Shown piece after piece: positions 11,065 through 22,718 of a stretch of DNA of 64,000 bases (the first letter of the stretch is position 1; each line of letters opens with the position of its first letter). The position numbers and the translations under genes were made by a program. The DNA comes from Nageia nagi (Eukaryota; Pinophyta). The notes under the pieces are model-generated. The model saw only the letters and a program-made list of their open reading frames with translations, made no database searches and was not told the origin of the DNA. The stretch lies in the NCBI GenBank assembly GCA_050084985.1, contig JBITNC010000001.1, positions 17,050,001 to 17,114,000 of the forward strand, read 5' to 3'.

Positions 11065-13680
11065 TGTTGAGCAAGATGCAGCAATAATATTTTCATTGTT
11101 GTCAACACACTATTATGGATGTGTTCAACACTTGCATGGGAATTTTCAATGTATATATGTTTCAATGTGAAAAGTTGCAAAATGGTGCAAAAGTTATTCA
11201 TATGTGTTTATTTGAAAATTTTTGATGCTTATGAGGATGCTTTTGACATTTAGGGGAAGTTGGTACATGTTGTTCATGCAAATTCACAAAAGTTGCAAAA
11301 ATCATCAAGAAGTTGTCAAAATTGCAAAAATTGTAAAAGTTGCAAATCTTACTCCTGCATGCCAATGGATTGTGTTGTATGGCCCAATATATCTTTTAGG
11401 ACTTTTTTTATCTATTATAAGTTAATTTGTAGCATTGGTTCAACCGGTTGCCTTGTCGGTGCATCACTGTTAGAGCTTTTGCCTTTTTTGGCTAAGTGTA
11501 ATTTTGGACAAAGTTGCCATTTTATAGGAGCTACCATGTGCATTCAATGATGAATTAGAGATTTTATTTTCTACCAAGAGTAGAGGCATATACAAATAAT
11601 ATATGATTCAAAGTTTTCCTCAATCCAATATCAAAGCTAAAATTTATAGCTTTCATAAAATGACTCTGGAACACTTTTCGCATTTTTGGGCAATTTTGTG
11701 GGACAATGATAAAATGCCAAAAATGGTGATAAAAAGTGAAATTTTTCAAAATATGATGATTGTTTCACATTATATCAGAAAAATAAGTAAGTTTTCCTTA
11801 TGGAGCATTATGATCTTAGGTCCTGAAGTATGAGAAACTATAAATTGCACATTCTTTGAATGTTAAGTGTTTAACGAAATGTCTTTAAAATCAGTGTTTA
11901 AGGTTACCTTTTCAAAGGTATAGTAAGCAATATGTGATGAGTTAGAGAATGAAATTTTGAGTTAAGGTATTTAGATATATTATAAATATGTGTTTAAAAT
12001 TTTGGATCAATCTGGAACCCAAGGAAATGATAACAATTACAAAACACCAACTTATCACTTTTTCTAGTTTTTTCCAATTTTAGTATGTGAATTGTTTGAT
12101 GAAAATTATTTGAAACTTGTATGGGAAAATACTATCCTTTTTGCATAATATAGGTTTGAAATATGTTTTACAAAATGCCTCCTCAAGTTTTTGATGAAGA
12201 ATAATGAAGGCATGTGAATTGTTTACCAAAATGATTCGAGTGTATAATGTGGAAGCATAGAGAAGGCCCATAAATTGTTTGATAGAATTCCTTGTAACAA
12301 GATTATGAACCATTTGAAAAAATGACTCTTCCCATTGTAATAATGTGGCATAACAATTTACATTTGATAATAAATCCTTACTCTAAATAAGATATGAAAT
12401 CATGTGATTTGTTTAACAAAGTGGATTTGAATTGTAGTCCCATACATATTGATTTGATAACACGGAAGACTTGTTGAAATTTTTTTAATAAAAATAAAAA
12501 TCAACAAACAAAAATTGTTCTTTTGTTATGTAACTCCTTTTTCATTACTTCTTGGTCAAGGCTAACATTCCATATACCAAAAAAGTTTGTTAAAAAATGG
12601 TGTGTGGTTCTTGGCCAACCATTAAAGGTTTATTTGTTGTAAAGATAGAAATAGAGAATATAAAAATATTTCAATTATTTAAATGAGAGATTGATAAATT
12701 TTTAGAGAGAAGTGAGGAAGAAAAATAGTTATGGGTTGAGATTTCACCCTTGTGAAGAAGAAAAAGAAGCCAAGTTTTTCATAGAATATAGTGGGTGCAC
12801 GCTGCTAGTAAAAAGTATGAATGTAAGATTTTGAGGTGTGTATTAGAAATTGTTATGTATAGAATATTAAATATATCAACATTCTATGTGGGAAATGCAT
12901 TATAACAAAAGGATAGAAAAGAAATAAAAGTCACACAACTTTATTTAAAAAAATGCAGTGTAAAGAGATTTATACTAACAGCGTATTATCAAGGTTATAG
13001 GTGTTTTAAAATCAAGGTATTAGAACAAATTTGGAACATAGGGGTATGTTTAGAAAACCATTGGTTTGTGAAGTTTAAAGAGATTTTCTCTTGCAAAAAC
13101 CAAAATTTGTTACCATTTGAAGAGTGAAACCATCAAGAGAGTTTTTACAAGCATTATGGAATATAAAGAGATGGAGTTGTGAAAGAGGGAGGTGAAATAA
13201 AGAATTTTTTTCATACTTTCATAGTATGGTTTCTCAGAGAGTGCAGAGATTATTTTTTATCAATGTAGTGTGATTGAAATAATTAGTCTGAGTAGAGATT
13301 GAAGTTGATCTAGATCATTCATGGTCTTCAGGAACTATGATCATCTTACTTGTTATAGCTTTAAGATCTTACTAAGTGGGTACTTAGAAATAGAAGTCAT
13401 TGCTCCCTATAGTGGGTGTCGCAAAACATTGGGTTGGTTGGTGCCATCCTTGTAGTGGGTGCTACAAAACTTTGTAGAAGGCCATCCACATTTTTCAATT
13501 GGATTTGGATGGGGGCCCAAGTAGTCCATTGGCACAATAGTTTTTCCCACATTAGGTCTCCACTATAAATTCAATATTTTATGGTGTATGCTTTTAATTT
13601 TTTCTTTGATTTTGTAGTTGCTTTAATGTTTTAACACACACTGATTCACCCCCTCTCTCATTATAATTCTTATTTCAACA
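11065..13680 (+). mobile_element. LTR-like block in the Gypsy-2 leader
   Basis: The block starts TGTTGAGCAAG and ends with CTGATTCACCCCCTCTC shortly before TTTCAACA, an ending style common in plant LTRs. Blocks such as TTTTTCCCACATTAGG upstream of this end also recall LTR R/U5 regions. No matching 5-bp duplication is visible (gcttt left, agagt right) and no second LTR or primer site was found. It could be a solo LTR, a truncated element, or simply part of the leader. Several 60-95 codon ORFs here show no recognisable protein. Confidence 0.3.
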
Positions 13681-14869
13681 AGAGTGAGAGGCCCTAGGCT
13701 TGTATCCTCCTTTTTTCATGCTTTAAACTAGGATTTGTATGCTATGTACATCCTAGGGTTATTATTTCATTTATTTTTGTCTTGCTTTGCTAGTGAAAAG
13801 GAAAGAAATCAAAAAAGGAAAAGTTTATTTTATTTCTTGCATTAGTGGAATTGAAATTAGAATTATAAGGGAGTGTTTCCTTTTTGAAATCATTTTCTTC
13901 TTTCATATTGAAAATTAAAAAATAAAAAATAAATCTTAAGGGGATTAGTTCCATTTGCAAGCATATAGTGGCATATCATATTTGCTTTATTTCACTTGCA
14001 TTAATCTCACATGAGCCTAGGATTGAGCCAAGGCACATGGATTTCATCACCATGGTCCATTCCTAATCCAAATTTCATGAATAGAGTGAATAACTTGAGT
14101 TGAGCCATTAAATATTTCATACCCCTAGAGATTGAGCCTTTCCAAAAATACTTGACTAGGTTCATTCTAGGAAAACTAGAAATGAGGTCAAAGAATATTA
14201 AAATCAATCTCACTAGCAAGATAATTTTCCTAATTGAATAAGAAGAAACTACACAAGATAATCACTATTTATATCTTTCACACTATTACTATCTTGAAAA
14301 TAGGATTTCTATCTCAAAAAGATCATCATAGGATTGTGTGTTTTAGCCTTGCATTCACTAAATCAAGATCATAACAAACACTTAAGCTTGGTGTTTATTT
14401 GATTTCTCTTTTTTGGAACCATTAGGAGTATTTTATTTATACAATATTATTTGTTTAAGTTATTTTTTGTTACTTTAAAATGGATGATGGACCTCATAAT
14501 CCAATGGAAATAATTATCTAGATAAAATGAGCCTTATGCAAGCAAGATAAGCCTTATACGGTGGAACCCTTGCTTATGCAAACAAGCGATTTGACCCTTT
14601 TTAAGGCTTCTAAAGGAAAAAATAAAACAAAATAACACCTACAAACTAGTTGAAATAATTTAGAACATTTCTAGACCTATTTGGACTAGGTTTTTAGTGT
14701 AAATGTGTAAAATTATTTTGCAAAAATTGGGTACCTTTATAGGTGTGCTAAATATCTCCTTTCTGAGGAGCAAATCATTTTTATTGATCATTATGTCCAA
14801 GATATTTTCTACCAATTTAAGGCTAGGAAACCTTTTGGTTCTTGGCCTTCATCACCCCATGTTTCCAAC
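13681..14869 (+). other. Gypsy-2 leader, last part
   Basis: Non-coding AT-rich sequence between the LTR-like block and gag. I see no feature in it. Short ORFs on both strands are not recognisable. Confidence 0.4.
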
Positions 14870-17110
14870 ATGGAGAACCAACCTTTTGCCAACCCTCCAC
14901 TTTCCTTGGGGGAAGAGATAAGGGTGTCACAATCTTTACCTCCTCCTTCCTTACACCACATTTGCATTAAAGCAACTTCACTCCCTAATCCAACCATGCC
15001 ATCTTATTCCAACCTTGATAATTCCATTTACCATTATGATCATGCCTATGATAATCCTCCACTTTCCCATGTGCCATATTCTTAGATTGATCCTCAATCA
15101 CAAGAGCATCCTGGGTCTCCCCTTGCTCATTTTAGACAAATTAGAGCCCATAATCTTCTCTTCCAGGATGAGATGGATAAAATAAATTGATCTTCTTTTG
15201 TTACTCCTTCCTTGACTTTAGTTTCAAGGGAAGTTCAAAAATTTTCATCAAGATTACCTCAAGCCCCATTGATTTCTCAAGTAGATCCTTTGGTCCAATC
15301 ATCACATCCATAATTTGAACCCCCACTTTGACACCATCAAGAACTCCCCATCATGATGATGATGAGAAGTACCAAATGTTTGAGGAGTGGTATATGATCT
15401 AAAAGGCAAAGAAATTTTCATAAATTATGGACACCCATCCTAGCTCCCAAGGGCAAGAGGTAACTATCAACTCTCAAGTCTTGAGGATTGCAACTCCTCA
15501 AGTTGATAGTATTGATCAACCTTATGCATCATATCAATCACAACCTATAATGCTTATAAACATAAGAAATTCTAATTTTTAATATATCCTTCAATCATAT
15601 GTGCCACCTAATATTTCTCAACCTAAGGTTCTCATTAATTTTTTACCTCAATCTCTCCCTTCTTCTTCTCAAGTTGTTATACCAACACATGCTCATTCTC
15701 AAAATCTTATCCTACAAAAGCATATTTTGGTCACCCACCTGAGGGAATTACCCCCACTTATAAATATTTTCAATATTTTTAACATGTCCAAGATCCATCA
15801 CTTGTACTAATTCAATTTCTTCCTCAAGGTTTGCATAATCAAATGGTTTGAGGGTTTGTAAGTCAACCCCATCATACACCTCAAGTGAGTGTTGCCCCTA
15901 CATAACAATCATATCAACCTTAAGGGAAAAATCAAGCAACAAATTATTATTAAGGTCCAAGCTATCAAGTTATTTGGTATTTTTCTCCATCTACTCCTCA
16001 TGATGAGATTCTAAAGAAGTTGCAAGAGATAGAGCAAAGTCTGAATGATCAAGGTAAGACTAAGTCATCTTATGGATCAATTTGTAATGAACCAATTGAT
16101 ACATCCATTCCAATAAATGATTTTACTTACAAGTTTTAAGTCCCTAATATGGATAAATTTAAGGGAAAATAGGATCCAAAAGAACATCTAATATAATTCA
16201 AGTAGTCTTCTTACATCATAGATAATGATGATGTTCTTATGTTAATAACTTTCCCTATGACTTTGGTGGGGAAAACTTTGGATTGGTACAATAATTTTAT
16301 TCAACATAATATCTTATTCATTGATGAATTGTCTAATCAATTTTTAGATCATATTGGGATCAATATTAGGAATAGAGCTTCCATTACCGATTTGGTCAAG
16401 TTATCCCAATTTGATAATGAAATAATATCGAATTATATGTGTATATGGAGAGCGATTGTGATTGAAATGTATTACACCTTACCTCAAGAATAGTTAGTCA
16501 AGTTATTTTTTAGGAGTTGTAAGAAACATATCTCTTATATCCTTCAAATTCAAAGGAATATTACCTTTGAGGATGCCTTAGCTCAAGCCAAGATCATTGA
16601 AGAAGTAAAAATTCAAGAGGTTGAAATTAAGCTAAGGAAGAAAGATAATAATCAAAATACTCATAACAATGGTGGCAATTTCAACCAACCCTAACCTAAT
16701 CCACAAATAAATGAAATCACATATTCCATTAATAAAGCACAACCAATCTTACAACTAGCACCTCCTAGAAAAAGGAATCATCAACCAAGGAACCAATATC
16801 AACAACAAGATCAAGTGCAACATAATCAAACCAACAATCAATAAAGGCTTACTATACCACAAAGATAACCATAACAACAATAAAGTAATTAGACACCATT
16901 AGTGGAGCCAATTGAGGATGTTCTCATGAAGCTATTAGATGCTATACTTTTACACTTCCTGAGATTAAACAAGAGGACCCTAATGGTACAAAGCCACAAT
17001 GGTATAGTGATGATGAGTTTTATGCCTTTCATCATCAAAGGGGACATGCAAAAAATGAATATCAACATTTAAGGGGTACAGTTCAAATATTAATTGATGA
17101 TGGTCAATAA
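14870..17110 (+). pseudogene. Gypsy-2 gag remnant
   Basis: A Pro/Ser/Gln-rich N-terminal part (from ATG 14870, MENQPFANPP) leads, with several stops and shifts, into a clear retrotransposon gag domain at 16140-16640. Its marks include NMDKFKGK, DPKEHLI, TFPMTLVGK followed by LDWYNN, then FLDHIGINIRNRASITDLV and TLPQE, and an EDALAQAKIIEEVK tail. A Gln/Asn-rich linker follows. A knuckle-like FHHQRGHAKNEYQHLR lies at about 17029-17077; the expected Cys residues are largely replaced (Cys to Phe/Tyr). Stops at P*P, E*L and N*Q positions are TAA/TAG where Gln fits. The protein would form the virus-like particle; here it is non-functional. Confidence 0.75.
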
Positions 17111-17479
17111 TCTATAATAGCACCCTAATCTCAACTTAATAGGGATTTGGGGGTATATCAAAACCCTTTACCAAGGCATGATACCAACATAAATCAAGTG
17201 AATACTATGGCTTCCATGTAAATATGAGTAGCATGTAGTGTTCCCTTACTCACTGAGTTTGTTATTATGATGGGCATAGAGCCAATTCATGTTGTTACAC
17301 ACATAGGAAGGGGAGGTGAGAGAGCATCTCCACCTAGATATATAATAACACAACAACCCATGCAACTAATCAATATACAATTATCATCACAACCTTGCAG
17401 ACCAATTATTGCAATCAAGAATTAGTTGGAACAACAATTACAATTAAATCTTACTAAGCTATCCTTATGGGATTTGTTG

Positions 17480-18240
17480 CAACAATCCAAGTCTTATAGA
17501 GATTCCTTGAATGATATACTTAATATTATTGAGTTTTCTAATGATGATTTGAATGCCTTTATGTAATTTTATGCATCAGTTCAAGATTACATGAGATATT
17601 CTATCAATTTTTATATGGATGAGGTATAGCATTCCCCAAGAGAATCTAATAAGCAATCAACTATTTATATTGTTGCATATATAAAAGGTAAAGGAGTTAA
17701 GAGAGTTATGATTGATGAGGGATCAACTATCAATATGGTATATATAGTGGCACTTCTGAACTGTAACATATCTATGTCATACTTGAGTGCTCCCACATTG
17801 GCCATCAAGGCCTTCAAAAACACTTTTTCTATCATCTTAGGAGTTGTTTTGATCCCCTTTAAGGTTGGGGTGAGTCAATTCATATATATTTTCATGTTGT
17901 GGAGGGTGAGATGTAGTATAACATTAGTTTGGGCTGACCTTGGATAGATGAGATGTAGGATGTGTCATATTCGAAGCATGGTTGCTTCAAGTATTTGTAT
18001 GAGGGTAAGATCCATTGTATCATTATGGATCCAAACCCCTTTAGCCATTGCAACCTTATTCAAGATCCTAATCCTTTTGCTATGATGAGTTTGTTTCCCA
18101 TCACTATCCTTGTGAACAATAATACCAATCAAGCATCATCTAGTTCACAAGGTCTCCAATCCTCGCATCCTCACTATGGATCATTTTAGCCATGAATATT
18201 TGCTAATAAGCAAATTTTAGAAATTATGAAATTAGAAAAT
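17480..18240 (+). pseudogene. Gypsy-2 aspartic protease region
   Basis: After a spacer with stops, the frame reads IYIVAYIKGKGVKRVMIDEG followed by STINMV (about 17666-17745). This matches the start of a gypsy aspartic protease, where the family's active-site D-(S/G)-G-S appears here as DEGS. Downstream, a segment with the pattern ISLGRPWI-like (degenerate, shifted), then HGCFKYLYEGKIHC (about 17980-18020), is the conserved end of this protease in plant gypsy elements. It continues as a Ser-rich linker to about 18240. The hAT-like island begins at about 18316, still within this reading frame. Frameshifts make it inactive. Confidence 0.65.
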
Positions 18241-18315
18241 GGTGAATTTTTTAGTTTAGAAACAATACCAATCACCAAAAAAATTTATTATTTTTTCCAT
18301 CTTGGTTTTCCAAGT

Positions 18316-18599
18316 CAAAATTAAATTTTAAATTAATTTTTTATTAAATATCCAATATTTCGAAATAATAATTAGCCAACTTTGCCTTGAAATTACAAAT
18401 TATTATTTATATTTTGATCAAATTTCCCCATATAAGGACCTTTCTCTAAACAATAAATTTCATACATCCATTTTTATTTTCTTCTATATGAATCTCCTTT
18501 GTGCAAGCATATCAAGAAAGCCTACCAAATCTAAAAAGAGTTAAAATAATTAGTAAGATATTATTTTGAATCTTATTATGTTTTATTATTTGTAATTCA
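18316..18599. other. Left terminal sequence of the hAT-like island
   Basis: AT-rich sequence between the junction and the subterminal repeats. No clear inverted match to the right end was found beyond a low-complexity ATTTTAAATTAA shared with the right end's complement. Confidence 0.3.
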
Positions 18600-19215
18600 C
18601 ATCTACCTTTGAATGGTATCAGATGCCTTTAAACATTCTAAGGTGCTTCTGAACAATGGCATATTCTCCTGCACAGTGGAATCTATCTTCAAATGGTAGC
18701 ATTATGCCTTTGAATGGTACCAAGCTACTACCATTTTGTGGAATTTTACAACCAATTGGGAGCATTGTGAAATCATCTAGTAGAATTTTTGTATCATTAG
18801 GTGGTATTTTGTTACCACTTGATGGTATTTTACTACTATTCAATGGCATTTTGATATCATTCAATGGCATTCTTCCATCAAGAGGTAGCATAATTTGCTA
18901 CCATCCAATGGCCTTCTCATTTTGATATCATCTGGTGGTATTTTTCTATATCTCATTTTGATATCATCTGGTGGCATTCTGCTATCATCTGGTGGCATTC
19001 TACTACCATTTGGTGTCATTCTACTACCACTAAAACAAAAATACCATCATGTAGTAACAAAATGCCATCTAATGGTAGAAGAATCCCTCTATATGGTGGT
19101 AGAATATCTTTGGGTGGTAGAAGAATGCTACAGATTGATAGTAGAGTTCAACCTGACGGTAGCATCCTTTTACCGGTTGGTAGAAGAGTGCAACCGAATG
19201 GTAGTAGAATATTCA
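18600..19215. repeat. Left subterminal GGTAG/CTACC repeat cluster
   Basis: More than twenty short units built on TGGTAG, GGTGGCATT or their complements are spaced about 20-30 bp apart. Up to about 19030 most read as CTACCA followed by TGG; after 19060 most read as GGTAGAAGAAT. The cluster is thus partly an inverted repeat about a centre near 19040. The ORFs on both strands here are translations of the repeat. Confidence 0.75.
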
Positions 19216-19689
19216 ATAGTTTTATATTTTTCATATGTTCTGTATAATATTAAAAAGTTTTATTAAAATGTTAATTACATATTCTATGGATTCTAAGAAT
19301 AATAGTAAAAGGGGATGAAAAAAAAAATATATTATCTTATTTTGGTAATGGACAGTCATAAAATGAAGGAACTCATCAAGCATCTTCAATTGACACACGT
19401 ACTTTTCTTAGTTGTAACTTTTAACGTAAGACTTGAAATTCTAAATTTATTAATTTTGATATATTGAAAATATATTGTAATAATAATGACATACCACTTG
19501 ATAATAAAAAATAAACTTTTATTTTCAATATGCAAAAAATCCTAATAATCTTCTACCACCTAATTTTTCTCCAATAGACATACAACCACTTTCAATTGAG
19601 TACCCTACAAATAGAACACCTTTACATGATGATAATCCTAACCCATATATAGAAAAAAGTTCACAAAAATGTATGGATAAATCTATAGA
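19216..19689 (+). other. Spacer upstream of the hAT-like transposase
   Basis: AT-rich sequence between the subterminal cluster and the zinc-finger region. A Pro-rich reading at 19548-19700 (with PPNFSPIDIQPL) may be the N-terminal exon of the transposase. No other feature was seen. Confidence 0.35.
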
Positions 19690-21029
19690 CAAATCTACAA
19701 AAAAATAATCAAATTTTGAAAAGAAAATGAAGTGCCAAATGGACTATTGGAAGAGTTTTTCAGGTCGATTGGGCAACAAAATATTCATTTATTGAACCAA
19801 TTGATCCTGGTGAAGGAAATGATCCAATATAATGTAGATGTAAGATATATTTTTGGACAACAAAAAGAGAACATCAAATGCAACTAAAAATAGATACAAT
19901 ACAAAAAACATTGGGTTAAATTCTATTACAACAAAATAGATGAGAATGGATAGACAACTAAGTGTTGCAGGGATAAAATTGAAGATGAGTGCAATCACTT
20001 ACAATATAAAGTAGAATATGAGAAATAAATGAAGGAAAAATAATATCTATAAGAGAAAGATGGAACACTAGAAATACATTTTGGAAAAAAAAATAACTGA
20101 TGCAAAAAGGTCATAAAAGTTACTCAATTTTGTACTATCTTTCATATTCTTAAACAGGGTAAACATATTGCAAATTTTATAAATTCTAAAATTTTATATC
20201 AAAGAGTTGGATTACAAAATGTACCATAAACACATTGGTCAGAGATAAGTGCTTGGTAAATGGTAAAATATTTATCAGTGGTTAAGATTGAAAATTTAAA
20301 AGATAATTAAAAATAAAAATTTATTTCACTTTCACTTGATGAAATTATAGTGGTGGATAATACATCATGGGTTTGTATGCATGTATACACTTTTTAGAAT
20401 AACTGTAGGACACCACATATATTCAATGTTCATAAAATGGATGAAAATTTCAATGCAAAAAATCTTTACAAGTTAGTTATTTCTAACTTAAAAGATTTTG
20501 TTGGAATGGATGATTATGAAATTGCTACAAAATTGATATGTGTTGGAGTAGATTGTGTATCAGTAATGCAAGGTAATCAAAATGATATTTATGTTTGATT
20601 ACAAAATTTAGTAGCTCCTTATATGATTCCCATTCATTGTATGGCACATAGAATGAATCTTGCATATAGAATTATCAGCACTTTTATAAGTGTATCAAAA
20701 GTGGAGGAGTTTATTCGTGACTTGCATGCATATAATGCAAGAAGCCCAAAAAGATATAGAGAGTTCAAAAAATTCTCTATTAAAACACCTAATGGAAATA
20801 ATATTTTAAAATATAATGATATAAGATGGATTTCATTGTATGAACTAGCAAAAAGAGTTTTGATTGAATATCCATCTTTAACTAGTTATATGTATGAACA
20901 TCGTAATGTAATTGATAAAGCAAAAGATTTACTATTCCATTTAATAGATTTTCAAATATTATTGACTTTATGCAAAATCCTTCCAATGTTATAGGAAATC
21001 AATACTTTAATGAAACATGCTCAGGAAAG

Positions 21030-21078
<49 letters not shown>

Positions 21079-22050
21079 CATGTCTTAGAGAAAATAGGTA
21101 TCTTTATCTTTTGATATGCTTTATACAAGTGTAGACAATTTTCAAAGCCCTTTACTTCAAAGGTGGCAAAATTTGACAAATCTTAAATATCCAAATAATT
21201 TTATGAAATTTAATATCAATGATCATCTTTGTATAGAGGTGAAAGGAAAGTTGATACCGTTGCATGTTCAAAACATGCGAAGGAATTTGGTTGGAGCAGA
21301 ATATGAAGATGAACATGTAAATCATCTTCTTTTTTTATAATTGTATTTATGAAACACTTAATAATTTGAGAAATTTTTATACAACCTTAACCAATGAAAT
21401 TCATGAATGATTTCAACAAGATGATTTACTTGAATCAATGGCATAAATTTTAGAATGTAGATAATGGTGAACAATTAATTTGCGATTTGTTTCACAAATA
21501 CATAGTAGTTCTTAGAACACATTTTGGTAAATTTGTAGAAATAAATAGATAAGACATTAATGGTATTTTAAGTAAAGAGTTTTTTATAAAATAAGCCAAC
21601 CATTTTGGACTTGCTATGATTGAGCAATACTCTCTATTATCAGAACTAACAGAAAATTGTTTTGTTAAAAGTCTTTGGTTAATACTTTATCCTAGTTCTA
21701 TTCTTCAAGATAATATTAATGAGTATTTTAGATTATATGAATTGTGTTAAACAATGATTTTGGATTCTATTAAAGACAAAATGGTATTCAGTGCTTTATC
21801 TTTTATTAAATCCAAGCTTCAAAATAAATTGGACAAAAATTTGGATACATGTATTATATTATATGTTTCATCTTATGCTCTAGATTCTTTTTTGATAGAA
21901 AGGGTATGGGATCTTTGATTTTATACTGCAAAAAGGAGAGGTGCAAAAAATTATGAAGAAAATGCTCCAATAGAAAAGTACACACCAACAATATAAAAAG
22001 TTAGAACAGAACAAGTTGTTGAAGGATTTGAATTTGAAATCCCTGAGTAA
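19690..22050 (+). pseudogene. hAT-superfamily transposase remnant (ZNF862/DUF4371-like)
   Basis: In pieces across frames the plus strand reads as a plant hAT-like transposase. A zinc-finger-like start at 19764-19900 (WATKYSFIEPIDPGEG, then C-x-C and a basic H segment) is followed by a THWSE segment and by SLSLDEIIVVDN plus TSW (about 20325-20370). The latter is the RNase-H-fold start, with the first catalytic Asp expected in DE. Next come an ICVGVDCVSVMQG block, IHCMAHRMNLAY (20632-20667), and the longest open piece (20623-20994) ending in an RWISLYELAKRVL segment. The C-terminal dimerisation region reads VFSALSFIKSKLQNKL at about 21785-21832. At least ten stops and shifts, and a (TA)n tract at 21031-21074, break it. 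Family identity is firm; activity is lost. Confidence 0.75.
21031..21074. repeat. (TA)n microsatellite in the transposase remnant
   Basis: TACATACA followed by about 18 TA units interrupts the transposase reading. It arose or expanded after coding constraint was lost. Confidence 0.9.
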
Positions 22051-22137
22051 AACATATTGTTGAAGGTTCAAAATTAAAATACTTTATACTTATAGTTTTA
22101 CATCTTAGATTCTATTTTACTAATCAAATTTGTTACA

Positions 22138-22290
22138 TGTTATTGTTGACTTATAATTTCAATTAGTATATTTAGTATATTTATTTTTTCTATGTATGTT
22201 ATTATTTACTTATAATTTCAATTAGTATATTTGTATTTTTTTTCTAAAATATTTCTTACATGTTATTATTGACTTATATTTAACTATTTT
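22138..22290. repeat. Three tandem ~59-64 bp units
   Basis: Units start at about 22138, 22197 and 22261 with TGTTATTRTT. Each is followed by GACTTATAATTTCAATTAG or a decayed form. They lie just beyond the end of the transposase. Confidence 0.7.
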
Positions 22291-22315
22291 TACTATATAA
22301 ATTTAAACAAACATA

Positions 22316-22690
22316 ATATAACATTCAACCATAAAATTCAATTATAACATAACCATAACATTTCAAATATAACTTAACCATAATATTTCAAATATAACAT
22401 AAATATAAAATTAAACTATAAAATTCAATTATAACATAACCATAATATTTCAAATATAACATAAAAATAACTTTCAAATATAACATAAACATAACATTCA
22501 ATTATAACATAATCATAACATTCAGATATAACATAACTATCAAAGTATAATCAAACATAACATAATCATAAAAGTATTACAAATCAAACATAACATAAGC
22601 ATCAAAGCACTCTTAATAATAACCATAAAAACTAATAAAATAATCCCACATAAACCATCAAAGTAGTCCCATAGAAACAATAAAAGTAGT
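22316..22690. repeat. AT-rich array of ~20-25 bp ATAACATAACCATAA units
   Basis: A degenerate tandem array built on AAATATAACATAACCATAACATT separates the 3' ends of the two convergent genes. It shows no coding potential. Confidence 0.75.
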
Positions 22691-22718
22691 AAAAAAGTCT
22701 TAACAATATCAAATCAAT

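Noticed and set aside
11222-11833. Cluster of ORFs on both strands in the Gypsy-2 leader
   Set aside because: Overlapping short frames with no recognisable domain, and partial internal repeats such as AAGTTGCAAAA explain the Lys/Cys-rich reading.
18619-19266. ORFs of 61-123 codons on both strands
   Set aside because: These are translations of the GGTAG/CTACC subterminal repeats, open on both strands.
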